Shown: in pieces, positions 1-8,180 of the stretch
How the letters are laid out: each line of letters opens with the position of its first letter
Numbering within the stretch: the stretch's first letter is position 1
DNA from: Hymenobacter sediminis
Lineage (GTDB): Bacteria > Bacteroidota > Bacteroidia > Cytophagales > Hymenobacteraceae
Length of the DNA stretch: 64,000 nucleotides
Assembly: GCF_003231285.1 (NCBI RefSeq)
Contig: NZ_QKNS01000005.1
Span: forward strand, 248,001 to 312,000
Direction of reading: 5' to 3'
Position numbers and translations under genes: made by a program
Notes under the pieces: generated by a model
Told to the model about the DNA's origin: nothing
Seen by the model: only the letters and a program-made list of their open reading frames with translations
Database searches by the model: none

Positions 1-237
1 AGTAGTTAGCTCTGCTGTTGGAGCCGGTTCAAACGACGATTTAAAAAACTGGTCGGCGTCGCAGTGCTGATGCTTGGCGGATAGTAGCGCTTTGCCTTTA
101 GGCCAAGTGGTAGCTCGGGTCGGCTCCTCTATGGTGTGCTCGTGCTGGTGCAGGGCTAGTACCCACGCGTCGGGCAGCAGCACCCGCACAAAGCACAGGA
201 GCAGCACAAAAGCCAGACGAGAACGGAAAGCGTGCAT
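1..237 (-). CDS. Small exported His/Cys-rich protein, 5' part (runs off left edge)
   Basis: An open frame starts at an ATG (complement of 235-237) and stays open for 79 codons to the first base of the window, so the C-terminus is missing. Residues 1-28 form a signal peptide or single membrane segment (LLLCFVRVLLPDAWVLAL). After it come His-rich motifs: HQHEH at residues 30-34 and the pattern KHQHCDADQFF at about 57-67. The pattern of signal peptide, LPDAW and H-x-H-C-x-x-D-x-F-F resembles short exported proteins of Bacteroidota often found beside metal-efflux or TonB receptor genes. I infer a role in metal handling, not shown here. It opens minus-strand, away from the next genes, and has a promoter-like TACATTTG upstream. 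Confidence 0.7.
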   Translation of the reverse strand, partial: MHAFRSRLAFVLLLCFVRVLLPDAWVLALHQHEHTIEEPTRATTWPKGKALLSAKHQHCDADQFFKSSFEPAPTAELTT

Positions 238-261
238 TTGCAACAAAGTATCAGGTATTGA

Positions 262-269
262 CAAATGTA
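262..269 (-). promoter_or_regulatory. Candidate promoter -7 element for the leftmost minus-strand gene
   Basis: The minus strand reads TACATTTG, an exact match to the Bacteroidota consensus TAnnTTTG, 25 nt before the start codon at 237. No clear -33 TTTG is visible at the usual distance. Confidence 0.45.
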
Positions 270-364
270 GCAGCTAAAGTTATTAATTGGCTATTCCTGT
301 CAATCAAAATTATGACATCACAAAACCTTGATTATGGCGTAATATTATAGAAATAATACAATAC

Positions 365-372
365 TAGTTTTG
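365..372 (+). promoter_or_regulatory. Candidate promoter -7 element before a small ORF
   Basis: The sequence TAGTTTTG matches TAnnTTTG exactly and lies 27 nt before the ATG of the 33-codon ORF at 400. A -33 element is not evident. Confidence 0.35.
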
Positions 373-399
373 TTCATATAACCAATTGCCAAAATTGTC

Positions 400-501
400 A
401 TGAAGCAATTCACTCGACTTATGCTTCGCCGCTTGGCGCAACGCCTTCGTCCTACTACTTCCGCGCAGCCTCTTCCGCAATCAGAGCCGCTGTTTATCTA
501 G
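400..501 (+). CDS. Possible small basic protein (33 aa)
   Basis: A short ORF runs from ATG 400 to TAG 499-501. The product would be strongly basic in its N-terminal half (MKQFTRLMLRRLAQRLR) and Pro/Gln-rich in its C-terminal half, with no membrane segment or known motif. Support is limited to a consensus-like promoter element at 365-372 placed at the distance seen for other genes here. I do not recognise it. It may equally be a chance ORF in an AT-rich spacer; comparison with related genomes would decide. Confidence 0.25.
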   Translation: MKQFTRLMLRRLAQRLRPTTSAQPLPQSEPLFI

Positions 502-709
502 CATACCTAGCCAAATGATTGTTTCTAGTTCTGTGGAAACAATCGGGACTATCCGGTGGGTACACGGCTGTTATTAGTTTATGAGGTAAAATAAACCTCT
601 TTACCGAGTAGATGGGTAAAGTGAGCTAAATGTGATTTTATCTGGACAGGTTCGCTATTAGTTTTGAGGCAAATAGCTGGCTGCTAAAGTCAGTTTTTTG
701 TCTTTTATT

Positions 710-1162
710 ATGTTTTTTGTTTTTGATTCGGCTATAGCGCAGCTGGAGCCTGATTTAGAGTTATTGCGCTGGGAGTGGGTAGGGGCTGCCAATGGTAAAG
801 GTTTCCAGTCGACTTTTGAGAGTTTAATTGAGTGCTCTCTCACCCACCGCGTTACGCAGTGGCTGGCCGATATTTCCCTAATGCCGCTTGTCGGCACCGA
901 TGAGCAGGCTTGGCTTAGCGAGGCTTGGCTGCAGCATTTCGCGGCCGTCGGCATTGCCTGTCTGGCTATTATCGAGCCTGTGAGCCTGCATAACCAATTG
1001 GTAGTGGAGAACGTGCTGGCCGACGGCCGCCGCTATACACGGGTCGATGTGCAGTTTTTCTCGGAGGTAGAAGCTGCCCTTGATTGGCTGGCCTCCTCAG
1101 ATGAGCAGGTTCAGCAATTGGAAGAGAAATGGCAGCAGGGTAAAGCCAGCCAGCTTGGGTAG
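710..1162 (+). CDS. SpoIIAA/STAS-like small protein (paralogue 1)
   Basis: The product has 150 residues when started at ATG 710; an in-frame TTG at 698 would add four residues and is less likely. It has no signal peptide or membrane segment. The order of motifs (L-x-W near residue 20, THRVTQWLADISLMP at about 49-63, a DEQAWLSEAWL segment, then a hydrophobic strand and an FFSEVEAALDWLA helix near the end) matches the small STAS/SEC14-like (SpoIIAA-like) proteins common in Hymenobacter, whose role is unknown. The next gene (1451-1921) has the same layout, so the two look like diverged duplicates. The C-terminal 15 residues are Gln/Lys-rich. Function cannot be assigned; a regulatory or phosphate-responsive role would be guesswork. 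Confidence 0.65.
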   Translation: MFFVFDSAIAQLEPDLELLRWEWVGAANGKGFQSTFESLIECSLTHRVTQWLADISLMPLVGTDEQAWLSEAWLQHFAAVGIACLAIIEPVSLHNQLVVENVLADGRRYTRVDVQFFSEVEAALDWLASSDEQVQQLEEKWQQGKASQLG

Positions 1163-1450
1163 GCTCCCAAAATTCATATCCGAAGTAGGGAATAAGTAAG
1201 AGGCGAAACGCTATAGCGGGATTTACTGCTATTTCCTAGGGTAGAACACTAGCGAAAACCTGACTTAGGAAAGTTAAAGAGTGAATGTATAGAGGCCTGC
1301 TATAGAGTGAATAGGAATAATTAGTCCGTAAAAAGGTGCAATTGACCGGGTTTTTAGCATGGGTGAGCGATTTGCTCCCTACCCCAATTCTAGCAGCCAG
1401 TAATATTGACTTATTATTCGTTTCATAAACGTGAGTGGGGTAGCGAAATC

Positions 1451-1921
1451 ATGAATGCGTCGGATAGAATAAGGGGTAGCCACGACTGCTTCCATAAACG
1501 TTATGAGCCTGCTTACAGGCTGCTGTGCTTGCAGTGGCGAGCGTTTTCTTCCATTCACTACGCCAAGGACAGTTTTCAGCGGACCCTGGAAACGATACAG
1601 CGTCAGCATATCCAGCGGGTGCTGCTGAACCTAGATGGTATGCCGGAGCTTTCTGCTTTGGATGCTTATCTGCTGGAGACCAACTACCTACTGGCCTTGC
1701 CTATGCTGCCTTTGCAACAAGTAGCCTTGGTCCTGACTTCCTATATGCAGCATCAGATGCTGCTGGAAAGCACGCTGCAGCAGCCTTCTTTTGACATTCA
1801 GGTGTTTGATGACGCCGCAACGGCTCTGGAGTGGATACGGCAGCCCACAGCGTTGGCGGTAGCTAAAATGAATACAACACCCACCCTTTACCAGCAGACC
1901 AGCAGGAAACAACTCTACTAA
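1451..1921 (+). CDS. SpoIIAA/STAS-like small protein (paralogue 2)
   Basis: The product has 156 residues from ATG 1451; a TTG at 1406 would lengthen it by 15 residues without family support. It shares the plan of the upstream gene: an L-x-W strand (LLCLQWRAF, about 22-30), a helix rich in Gln/Thr (TLETIQRQHIQRVLLNLDGMP, centred near 60), a D-x-Y-L-L segment, a hydrophobic VALVLTS strand and a final DDAATALEWIR helix. This is the STAS/SEC14-like fold family of Bacteroidota by pattern. It is soluble and probably cytoplasmic. The spacer before it (1163-1450) has no convincing promoter, only a short GAGC/GCTC hairpin near 1365. Function unknown. Confidence 0.65.
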   Translation: MNASDRIRGSHDCFHKRYEPAYRLLCLQWRAFSSIHYAKDSFQRTLETIQRQHIQRVLLNLDGMPELSALDAYLLETNYLLALPMLPLQQVALVLTSYMQHQMLLESTLQQPSFDIQVFDDAATALEWIRQPTALAVAKMNTTPTLYQQTSRKQLY

Positions 1922-2063
1922 AAAACGTCGGTCCCCTCTGTCAAGCTGACAGCAGTTTTGGGGCTGGAACAAGGTTTGAAAAGATTGAAATCCGATGATG
2001 GGCTGGCCTTGAGGCTGGCAGATCGTCATAGTTTTCGGTTTCATTCAACTTTCCTACCCTGTT

Positions 2064-3896
2064 ATGCAAGAGAAAGGTAGCATCTCGATTCACACCGAGA
2101 ATATCTTCCCCATCATTAAGAAGTTCCTGTACTCTGACCACGAAATCTTCCTGCGTGAGCTGGTAAGTAACGCAGTGGATGCTACCCAGAAGCTAAAAAG
2201 CTTGGGCCAGCTGGGTGAGTTCAAAGGTGAACTGGGGGAATTGAAGGTGAAAGTGAGCGTGGACAAGGAGGCCCGCACCATTACCATCTCCGACCGTGGC
2301 CTAGGCATGACGGCCGAGGAAATCAAGAAATACATCAACCAGATTGCCTTCTCCGGTGCCACTGAGTTTGTGGAGAAATACAAGGAGAAGGATGCCGCCG
2401 CTAAAGACCAGATTATCGGTCAGTTTGGCTTAGGCTTCTACTCGGCTTTCATGGTAGCCAAAGAAGTAGAAATCTTCTCCAAGAGCTACAAAGATGACAC
2501 CGAAGGCGCCCACTGGGTGTGCGATGGTAGCACCGAGTTCAGCCTCGAAACCACTGAGAAGGCAGACCGCGGTACCGATGTAGTATTGCACGTAGCCGAA
2601 GATTCGGATGAGTTTCTGGAGGCCGCACGCCTGAAGGGTATCCTTAATAAATACTGCAAGTTCCTGCCTGTTGAAATTGAGTTTGAAGGTGAGGTTATTA
2701 ACCAAACCGCGCCCATCTGGACCAAGCAGCCCTCGGAGCTGACCGATGAGGACTACACCAAGTTCTACCAGGAGCTTTATCCCTTTTCGGAGCCTCCGCT
2801 GTTCTGGATTCACCTTAATGTAGACTACCCTTTCAACCTGACGGGCATTCTATATTTCCCGAAGGTGAAGGACGAACTGCAATTCCAGCGTAATAAAATT
2901 CAGCTGTACTCGCGTCAGGTATTCATTACCGATGAGGTGAAGGATGTAGTGCCCGAGTTCCTGATGCTGCTGCACGGCGTTATCGACTCGCCGGATATTC
3001 CACTAAACGTGTCGCGCAGCTTCCTGCAGGCCGACTCGAATGTGCGTAAGATCAATACCTACATCACCAAGAAGGTAGGTGACAAGCTGGCTGAGTTGTA
3101 CCGCAAAGACCGGGCAGGCTTCGAGGAGAAATGGTCGGATATCGGGCTGTTCGTGAAATACGGCATGCTCTCCGATGAGAAGTTCTACGATAAAGCCAAG
3201 GACTTCGCGCTGGTACAGAACACAGCTGGTAAGTACTTCACCTTATCGGAGTACCAAGAGTTTATCCAGGCAAACCAGAAGGGTAAGAACGAGCAGACAG
3301 TAGTACTATATACCACCGATCCTGAGGCCCAGCACGCCTACGTGCAAGCCGCTACGGAACGAGGCTACGACGTTCTGAAACTCGACGCTGTACTTGATCC
3401 GCACTTCATTGGCCAGTTGGAGCAGAAGCTAGAGAAAACCACTTTCAAGCGGGTAGATGCCGACACCGTCAGCAAACTGATTGAAAAGGAGGAAACCACG
3501 GAAAGCGTACTGAGCGACGACGACAAGACCAAGCTTCAGGACGTGTTCAAGCAGGCCATCAGCAACGAAAGCATGCATGTGCAGGTGGAGGCTTTGTCAC
3601 CTCAGGATGCGCCGGTTATTATTACTCTGCCTGAGTTCATGCGCCGCATGAAAGATATGCAGCGGGTAGGCGGTGGAGGCGGCATGCAGATGTTTGGCTC
3701 CCTGCCCGACTCCTATACAGTAAGCGTAAATGCCAACCACCCCGTAGCTCAGCGCGTGTTGCAGGCTGAAGGCGAAGCAGGTTCCAAGCTGGCCCGCCAA
3801 GCTTTTGACCTTGCTCTGCTGGCTCTAGGTATGCTCAAAGGTGAGGCGCTAACCGCATTTGTGAAGCGTAGCGCTGATTTACTGGCGGTTGAGTAG
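2064..3896 (+). CDS. htpG: Molecular chaperone HtpG (Hsp90)
   Basis: This 610-residue protein is a full-length bacterial Hsp90, an ATP-driven dimeric cytoplasmic chaperone. The GHKL ATPase domain is at the N-terminus: RELVSNAVDA at 31-40 gives the catalytic Glu32 and Mg-binding Asn36; SDRGLGM at 76-82 and a later GQFGLGFYSAF supply the nucleotide lid and glycine loop. The middle domain contains the conserved NVSRSFLQ motif. The eukaryotic MEEVD tail is absent, as expected. The ATG at 2064 gives the family's usual start. The gene stands alone: 142 bp upstream with a small CTGTCA-AGC-TGACAG hairpin (1938-1952) and a strong terminator behind it. No CIRCE-type heat-shock operator was seen. Confidence 0.97.
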   Translation: MQEKGSISIHTENIFPIIKKFLYSDHEIFLRELVSNAVDATQKLKSLGQLGEFKGELGELKVKVSVDKEARTITISDRGLGMTAEEIKKYINQIAFSGATEFVEKYKEKDAAAKDQIIGQFGLGFYSAFMVAKEVEIFSKSYKDDTEGAHWVCDGSTEFSLETTEKADRGTDVVLHVAEDSDEFLEAARLKGILNKYCKFLPVEIEFEGEVINQTAPIWTKQPSELTDEDYTKFYQELYPFSEPPLFWIHLNVDYPFNLTGILYFPKVKDELQFQRNKIQLYSRQVFITDEVKDVVPEFLMLLHGVIDSPDIPLNVSRSFLQADSNVRKINTYITKKVGDKLAELYRKDRAGFEEKWSDIGLFVKYGMLSDEKFYDKAKDFALVQNTAGKYFTLSEYQEFIQANQKGKNEQTVVLYTTDPEAQHAYVQAATERGYDVLKLDAVLDPHFIGQLEQKLEKTTFKRVDADTVSKLIEKEETTESVLSDDDKTKLQDVFKQAISNESMHVQVEALSPQDAPVIITLPEFMRRMKDMQRVGGGGGMQMFGSLPDSYTVSVNANHPVAQRVLQAEGEAGSKLARQAFDLALLALGMLKGEALTAFVKRSADLLAVE

Positions 3897-3928
3897 TCTA
3901 AGTAAGTCTAAAAAGTTCTAAGTAGTAC

Positions 3929-3963
3929 AAAACCCTAGCGGCTTCAGTCGTTAGGGTTTTGCT
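3929..3963 (+). terminator. Rho-independent terminator after htpG
   Basis: A 12-bp stem (AAAACCCTAGCG with CGTTAGGGTTTT, one G-T pair) closes an 8-nt loop and ends in a T tract 30 bp after the htpG stop. Confidence 0.8.
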
Positions 3964-4035
3964 GTTTAAGGGGCGTAGACACAAGCCTGAACTGACATGT
4001 CGGGTTACTACCCTTATGTGGGCACCAAATCCGTT

Positions 4036-4043
4036 TATCTTTA
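4036..4043 (+). promoter_or_regulatory. Promoter -7 element for the YwqK-type lipoprotein gene
   Basis: TATCTTTA matches seven of eight positions of TAnnTTTG variants used in this window. It places the transcript start near 4050, which argues for translation from the ATG at 4077 rather than the one at 4050. Confidence 0.5.
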
Positions 4044-4076
4044 CGTTCGATGCTGCGAATCCTGCCTATTACTGCA

Positions 4077-5030
4077 ATGCGCCCGTTTCATCTATACCTG
4101 CTGCTGGCTTCTCTGGCGGTAGGAGCATGCTCCAAGAAGACCGTTTCCTTTAATAGCCGCCCAGAAGCAGGCAGTCAGCTAGCTATTGCCGATACGCTTA
4201 CCACGGCCCGCGACACCACGGCTGCACCCTCGCTCGAAGCCAAGCGAACGGCCATGACCAAGGAGCAGGAGCGCGCCGCTAAGGAAAAGGAGAAGGCCGC
4301 GCAACGAAAGCCGCGCAAGAAAAAGAACATTTTTCTGGGTGAGCGAATAAAGAAGGGGTACGCAAAGTCAGGCCCAAAGGGAAAGAACCAGGTAGTAGAA
4401 ATTTTCTACTACCTCCGCACCTTTCAGCAACCCAACCCGTACGCACCAGCCCGCTACGTCTTCGACCCGAAAAGACGCCGTATTGTGAAAGCAGCACCCG
4501 GCGAGATAGACGGAAATCAGGTAAGAGTGCTGCACGGCCCTTATAAGAAGCTGCAAGGCGGTAAGGTGATTGAAACCGGCTACTATGCCGTTGGCACCCG
4601 CCACCTACGCTGGGAGCGGTTTACCCGCGACAACATTCTGGTCAGCAAAACCCATTACGAAATGGGTTTCCCGCGCGATGCTAACATCACGTACTATGAT
4701 GCAGCCCAGAAGCAGGTGAAAGAGGTAATTCCCTATGTAAACGGCAAGCTGGAGGGCGACTACGTGCGCTACAATGAGAATGGCCAGCTGGAATGGGTAG
4801 GGCAGTTTGAGAACGGCAAGCGGGTAGGAACTTGGAACCGCTATTGGGGCTTTCGCAATACCCGCAACCGCCTGCGCTACGAGTATGAATACGGTGAATC
4901 AGGCTACGACCCAGAAGTAGCCGAGCCTGTGCTGGTTAAAGAGTACAACCGCAACGGGGTAGCCATTTTCGAGAAAGATAAGTTCGACAACCGCGACAAG
5001 CCCGATACATCACGCCCTGGTCTGCGGTAG
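4077..5030 (+). CDS. Lipoprotein with YwqK/MORN-type repeats
   Basis: From ATG 4077 the product has 317 residues. Residues 1-17 are a lipoprotein signal with lipobox VGAC and lipidation at Cys18, so it should be membrane-anchored. A basic Lys/Glu/Arg-rich stretch follows (about 65-100). The second half carries repeats of the form NGKLEGDYVRYNENGQLEW and FENGKRVGTWNRY, typical of the YwqK 'antitoxin' family (MORN-like beta hairpins). In Bacillus YwqK neutralises a toxin, but in Bacteroidota such proteins are numerous and mostly uncharacterised, and no toxin gene is adjacent, so I would not call it an antitoxin. An upstream ATG at 4050 is in frame but sits at the predicted transcription start. 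Confidence 0.8.
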   Translation: MRPFHLYLLLASLAVGACSKKTVSFNSRPEAGSQLAIADTLTTARDTTAAPSLEAKRTAMTKEQERAAKEKEKAAQRKPRKKKNIFLGERIKKGYAKSGPKGKNQVVEIFYYLRTFQQPNPYAPARYVFDPKRRRIVKAAPGEIDGNQVRVLHGPYKKLQGGKVIETGYYAVGTRHLRWERFTRDNILVSKTHYEMGFPRDANITYYDAAQKQVKEVIPYVNGKLEGDYVRYNENGQLEWVGQFENGKRVGTWNRYWGFRNTRNRLRYEYEYGESGYDPEVAEPVLVKEYNRNGVAIFEKDKFDNRDKPDTSRPGLR

Positions 5031-5070
5031 AGGTGAAATAGCGAATTAGACGTTGGTTAATTCTATAAGC

Positions 5071-5138
5071 TAGAGCCCTAGCTGGGCAGCGCGAATTACT
5101 CAATAATTCCTGCTGCTCGGCTGAGGCTCTATTTTTTA
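5071..5138 (+). terminator. Long terminator hairpin after the YwqK-type gene
   Basis: TAGAGCC (5071-5077) pairs with GGCTCTA (5125-5131), and the inner arms AGCTGGGCAGC and GCTGCTCGGCT continue the stem with few mismatches. A T-rich run follows. Confidence 0.75.
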
Positions 5139-5207
5139 TTTTCTCCTCGTGACTACTAAGGTGCTGCTCTACCCCCTGCGGACAGGCTGAACGTCAAACT
5201 CACCGTT

Positions 5208-5567
5208 TCAAAAAAAGGCATCCTCGAAATGCTCGATGCGCAAGCCATCGGCAGCAGGTAGAAGAGCTACGATGTCAAAGCGGATGTCGCCGGTCCAGCT
5301 TAGCTCCTCTTGCATCTGTTCGGCGGCGAGCCGTAGTAGTTGCCGCTTCCGCTCCGTGACAAACTCTTCCGGGTGCCCATATTGAGTAGAGGACCGCGCT
5401 TTCACCTCCACAAAAACTAATAGCTGCTGCCCCCGCCGTACAATTAAATCTACCTCAGCCCGGCGGTAGCGGTAGTTGCGCTGCACTAGCTCATAGCCTT
5501 GCGCCAACAGATGGTGCAGGGCCGCTTCTTCGCCATCATGACCGAGCTGGTGAGATGGTATCAGCAT
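5208..5567 (-). CDS. YraN family (UPF0102) endonuclease-like protein
   Basis: The 119-residue product has the compact restriction-endonuclease-like fold of UPF0102. The motif order is typical: LGHDGEEAALHHL near the N-terminus, then AEVDLIVRRG and VFVEVKARSS (about 37-60), which supply the D...E-x-K metal-binding set. This length is usual for YraN. The family is widespread and probably involved in DNA repair or recombination, but activity is not firmly established. It is read opposite to its neighbours; the hairpin at 5071-5138 lies past its stop. The C-terminus EHFEDAFF is typical of Bacteroidota members. Confidence 0.88.
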   Translation of the reverse strand: MLIPSHQLGHDGEEAALHHLLAQGYELVQRNYRYRRAEVDLIVRRGQQLLVFVEVKARSSTQYGHPEEFVTERKRQLLRLAAEQMQEELSWTGDIRFDIVALLPAADGLRIEHFEDAFF

Positions 5568-5633
5568 AGTATAGGTTGCGGAATGAGTAGAGGGTAGGCG
5601 CTGCCGGGTAGCTTAGCGTGGGACTAAATCTAG

Positions 5634-5641
5634 TACCTTTG
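5634..5641 (+). promoter_or_regulatory. Promoter -7 element upstream of lipB
   Basis: TACCTTTG matches TAnnTTTG exactly. It is about 160 bp before the lipB ATG, which would give a long leader; no other plus-strand gene lies between. Confidence 0.5.
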
Positions 5642-5801
5642 CATGTTTCTATTTGAGTAGGTTGCGTTGTCATTTGTGGCAAATTTGTCACTTACGTGAT
5701 GCTTGCTGTGCTTGATAACCTGTTGAGGGGTAGCGTTCTGCTGCAATACAGGTGACCCTTGCCAGCTACGGTTTCCGCCTTACTCTTTTCTGCTGTATGC
5801 T

Positions 5802-6611
5802 ATGACTACATACTCTGCCTGCGTAAGTCCGCTGCCTGTGGGGAACACCCCGGCTTCAGTGGAAGCTTGTCCCGAGGCTATTGCCGGGCAAAACCGTCGG
5901 ATTGAGGTACGCCGCTTGGGTAAAGTGGAATACCAGCCAACTTGGGACTTGCAGGAGCAGTTGCTAGCCGATACTCTGGCCCTCAAGGGGCGCAACCGGG
6001 AGGCGATCGAGGCTGGACTGCCAGCAGGGCCTACTCCTAACTATCTGTTGCTCTGCGAGCATCCGCACGTATATACCTTGGGCAAAAGTGGCAAGCCTGA
6101 GCACTTGTTACTAGATGATGCTGGTCTGGCAGCTCATGAGGCGACTTTCCACCGCATCAACCGCGGCGGCGACATTACCTATCATGGTCCGGGCCAGCTG
6201 GTTGGCTACCCCATTCTCGACCTCGATAATTTCTTTACCGACATTCACCGCTACCTGCGTGTGTTAGAGGAAGCCATAATCCTCACCCTGGCTGAGTATG
6301 GTGTGTGCGCCGGGCGTATTGCCGGGCTTACCGGTGTTTGGATCGATTTTGAAGAGGGGGCCAGCAACCCCCGTAAAATCTGTGCCATGGGCGTGAAATG
6401 CAGCCGTTGGGTGACCATGCACGGTTTTGCCCTCAACGTAAATACCAACCTCACGTACTTCGGTCACATTGTACCCTGCGGTATTACTGACAAGGCCGTG
6501 ACCTCGCTGGAGCAGGAACTGGGTCGGACGGTTCCGGTAGCGGAAGTGCAGGAGCGTTTGCTACCTCACTTGGCTGCTCTACTAGGCGCCGAGTTGTACA
6601 CGATTAGCTGA
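5802..6611 (+). CDS. lipB: Octanoyltransferase LipB
   Basis: LipB moves octanoate from octanoyl-ACP to lipoyl domains of 2-oxoacid dehydrogenases and related proteins. The 269-residue sequence shows the hallmark [17 protein letters not shown] at 121-137, the conserved Lys192 in RKICAMGVK and the catalytic Cys226 in IVPCGITD, the Cys/Lys pair of the family. The first 30 or so residues are an extra N-terminal piece of low conservation, so an internal start is possible, although no better ATG is seen before the conserved core. It is followed after 3 bp by the next gene, suggesting co-transcription. lipA is not in the window. Confidence 0.95.
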   Translation: MTTYSACVSPLPVGNTPASVEACPEAIAGQNRRIEVRRLGKVEYQPTWDLQEQLLADTLALKGRNREAIEAGLPAGPTPNYLLLCEHPHVYTLGKSGKPEHLLLDDAGLAAHEATFHRINRGGDITYHGPGQLVGYPILDLDNFFTDIHRYLRVLEEAIILTLAEYGVCAGRIAGLTGVWIDFEEGASNPRKICAMGVKCSRWVTMHGFALNVNTNLTYFGHIVPCGITDKAVTSLEQELGRTVPVAEVQERLLPHLAALLGAELYTIS

Positions 6612-6614
6612 TTC

Positions 6615-7031
6615 ATGAAAAAAGATATTGTTTTCGATCCGGTTGAAGGAGTGTCTGTGGCGGTAGTGCCTGATGGTGGAGACGCCATTGCGGAAGGCCA
6701 GCCAGCGTGGCAAGTTTATCTGCTCAACCACAACGACTTTGCCATTCAGAACGTCATTGTCAGCTCCAACGGCTACGGCAGCAGCCCCGAGGGAGAGGCA
6801 ATTCGTACTTCGACTCTGCGGCACGTGATTCTGGAGGTAGAGCCCCGCTCCGCTGTTCCCATTGAGCCCATCGACCCGGCTCTGTTTCACCTCAATAACC
6901 AATATTGGGTGAGCTACTACATCGGCTCCAAAATCCTGGATAAGAAGTTCATCTTCGTACCCGATTCCATCATTACGGATAACTTAACGCACATTGCTCT
7001 CCTTGATAAGCCGGGGGTGCTGCACAGTTAA
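6615..7031 (+). CDS. Conserved Bacteroidota protein of unknown function
   Basis: The 138-residue soluble protein belongs by pattern to a family very conserved in Bacteroidota: start MKKDI-FDPVEGVSVAV, middle SNGYGSSPEGE and TSTLRHVILEV, then NNQYWVSYYIGSKILDKKFIF and the end KPGVLHS. Some database entries label the family phenylalanyl-tRNA synthetase alpha subunit, which the sequence does not support: there are no class II synthetase motifs. It starts 3 bp after the lipB stop and probably shares its transcript. A role linked to lipoylation is only a guess from that position. Confidence 0.75.
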   Translation: MKKDIVFDPVEGVSVAVVPDGGDAIAEGQPAWQVYLLNHNDFAIQNVIVSSNGYGSSPEGEAIRTSTLRHVILEVEPRSAVPIEPIDPALFHLNNQYWVSYYIGSKILDKKFIFVPDSIITDNLTHIALLDKPGVLHS

Positions 7032-7035
7032 ACCG

Positions 7036-7043
7036 TATCTTTG
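7036..7043 (+). promoter_or_regulatory. Promoter -7 element for the WecA/TagO-type gene
   Basis: TATCTTTG matches TAnnTTTG exactly, 56 bp before the chosen ATG at 7099. A start at 6994 would lie upstream of this promoter, which supports the later start. Confidence 0.65.
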
Positions 7044-7098
7044 CCTTATACCTCCTTGTCCCCGTTTGGGGCACCTTTACCATAAGAGCCGATCCGCA

Positions 7099-8169
7099 AT
7101 GAGTGCACTCGGAATTCAGTTGGGCCTGTCCTCCCTGTGGGCGTTTCTGGTGGCTTTGTTCGCCGTTCCGTCCATTATTTACATTGCCCACCTGAAAAAC
7201 ATGCTCGACACGCCTAATGTGCGCACCGTGCATGAATCTCTGACCCCGCGTTTGGGTGGGGTAGCCGTCTTTGCCGGGTTTATGTCAGCTCTTACCATCT
7301 TCGCTCCGCTCAATAACGGGGTGCAACAGTTGCTGGCCGGGTGTATCGTGTTGTTTTTCGTGGGGCTGAAGGATGACTTAGTGAGCATCTCAGTATCCAA
7401 GAAATTTGTGGGTCAGCTGCTGGCTACGGGCATCGTGATGATTATGGCCGATGTACGTATTACCAGTTTTCAGGGTATTCTAGGCGTGCAGGAGCTGCCT
7501 ATTGGTATCAGCTATGCCTTCACGTTCTTCGCCATTGTTGGTATTACCAATGCCATCAACCTGATTGATGGATTGGATGGTCTGGCGGGCTCTATTGTCC
7601 TGATTATCGTTAGCACCTTTGGCTATTACTTCTACCAGTATGGTGGCGAGCAGTATGGTAACTACGTGTTTGTGTCGGTTTGTGTAGTAGGGGGGATGCT
7701 AGGCTTTTTGCGTTACAATTTCCACAAGGCCACCATCTTTATGGGCGACACTGGCTCCTTGGTCTGTGGCTTTATTGTGTCCATTCTGACTATTCAGTTT
7801 ATCGAGATGGGTTTGAAAGTGGGGCAACCCTTTGCTTCCTCAGCTCCATCAGTGGCAGCGGGTATTCTGTTTGTTCCGTTATTCGATACGTTGCGAGTGT
7901 TCATTGTGCGCATGATGGCGGGGCGCTCACCTTTCTCGCCCGATAAAAACCATGTGCACCATCGGATCCTTGCTATGGGTTTTCAGCAGATCAGTACTGT
8001 GGTGCTATTGGGTCTGCTCAATCTAGTAGTCATCCTGTTCGTGATTAACTTCGCTTACCTTGGTAACACCCTGCTGATATGCGCACTGGTAGCATTTTCC
8101 TTGGTGCTAAGCGTTTTCCTAGGCGTGTATCATAGCCGTGCTGAGCGCCAGCGGGTAGCCTCTAACTAG
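7099..8169 (+). CDS. Undecaprenyl-phosphate N-acetylaminosugar 1-phosphate transferase (WecA/TagO/MraY family)
   Basis: The 356-residue integral membrane protein links a UDP-aminosugar phosphate to undecaprenyl phosphate, starting O-antigen or other surface glycan synthesis. Visible motifs are PRLGGVAVF at 50-58, the Asp pair KDD at 91-93, NAINLIDGLDGLAGS at 151-165 (catalytic Asp), FMGDTGS at 214-220 and HVHHR at 285-289, the HxHH loop of WecA/TagO rather than MraY. About ten hydrophobic segments cover the chain. The start at ATG 7099 removes a Cys-rich, non-conserved leader and fits the promoter at 7036. The following gene begins 11 bp after the stop. Which sugar is used cannot be read from the sequence. 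Confidence 0.9.
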   Translation: MSALGIQLGLSSLWAFLVALFAVPSIIYIAHLKNMLDTPNVRTVHESLTPRLGGVAVFAGFMSALTIFAPLNNGVQQLLAGCIVLFFVGLKDDLVSISVSKKFVGQLLATGIVMIMADVRITSFQGILGVQELPIGISYAFTFFAIVGITNAINLIDGLDGLAGSIVLIIVSTFGYYFYQYGGEQYGNYVFVSVCVVGGMLGFLRYNFHKATIFMGDTGSLVCGFIVSILTIQFIEMGLKVGQPFASSAPSVAAGILFVPLFDTLRVFIVRMMAGRSPFSPDKNHVHHRILAMGFQQISTVVLLGLLNLVVILFVINFAYLGNTLLICALVAFSLVLSVFLGVYHSRAERQRVASN

Positions 8170-8180
8170 CCCACGTTATC

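Larger units (their letters stand above)
238..709. other. AT-rich intergenic region of about 470 bp
   Basis: This gap separates the divergently placed small exported protein and the first SpoIIAA-like gene. It is clearly richer in A and T than its surroundings. It holds a minus-strand promoter-like element (262-269), a plus-strand one (365-372) and a possible 33-codon ORF (400-501). A weak hairpin, GAGGT/ACCTC with a 7-nt loop, lies near 580-600. Nothing else recognisable was found. Confidence 0.6.

Noticed and set aside
74..277. 67-codon plus-strand ORF
   Set aside because: It is antisense to the signal-peptide protein at 1-237, whose His/Cys pattern is far more protein-like.
4077..5030. 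Antitoxin of a toxin-antitoxin pair (YwqK label)
   Set aside because: No toxin gene is adjacent and the repeats are shared with many lipoproteins of other roles.
6615..7031. Phenylalanyl-tRNA synthetase alpha subunit
   Set aside because: The protein is too small and has no synthetase motifs; only database labels suggest it.
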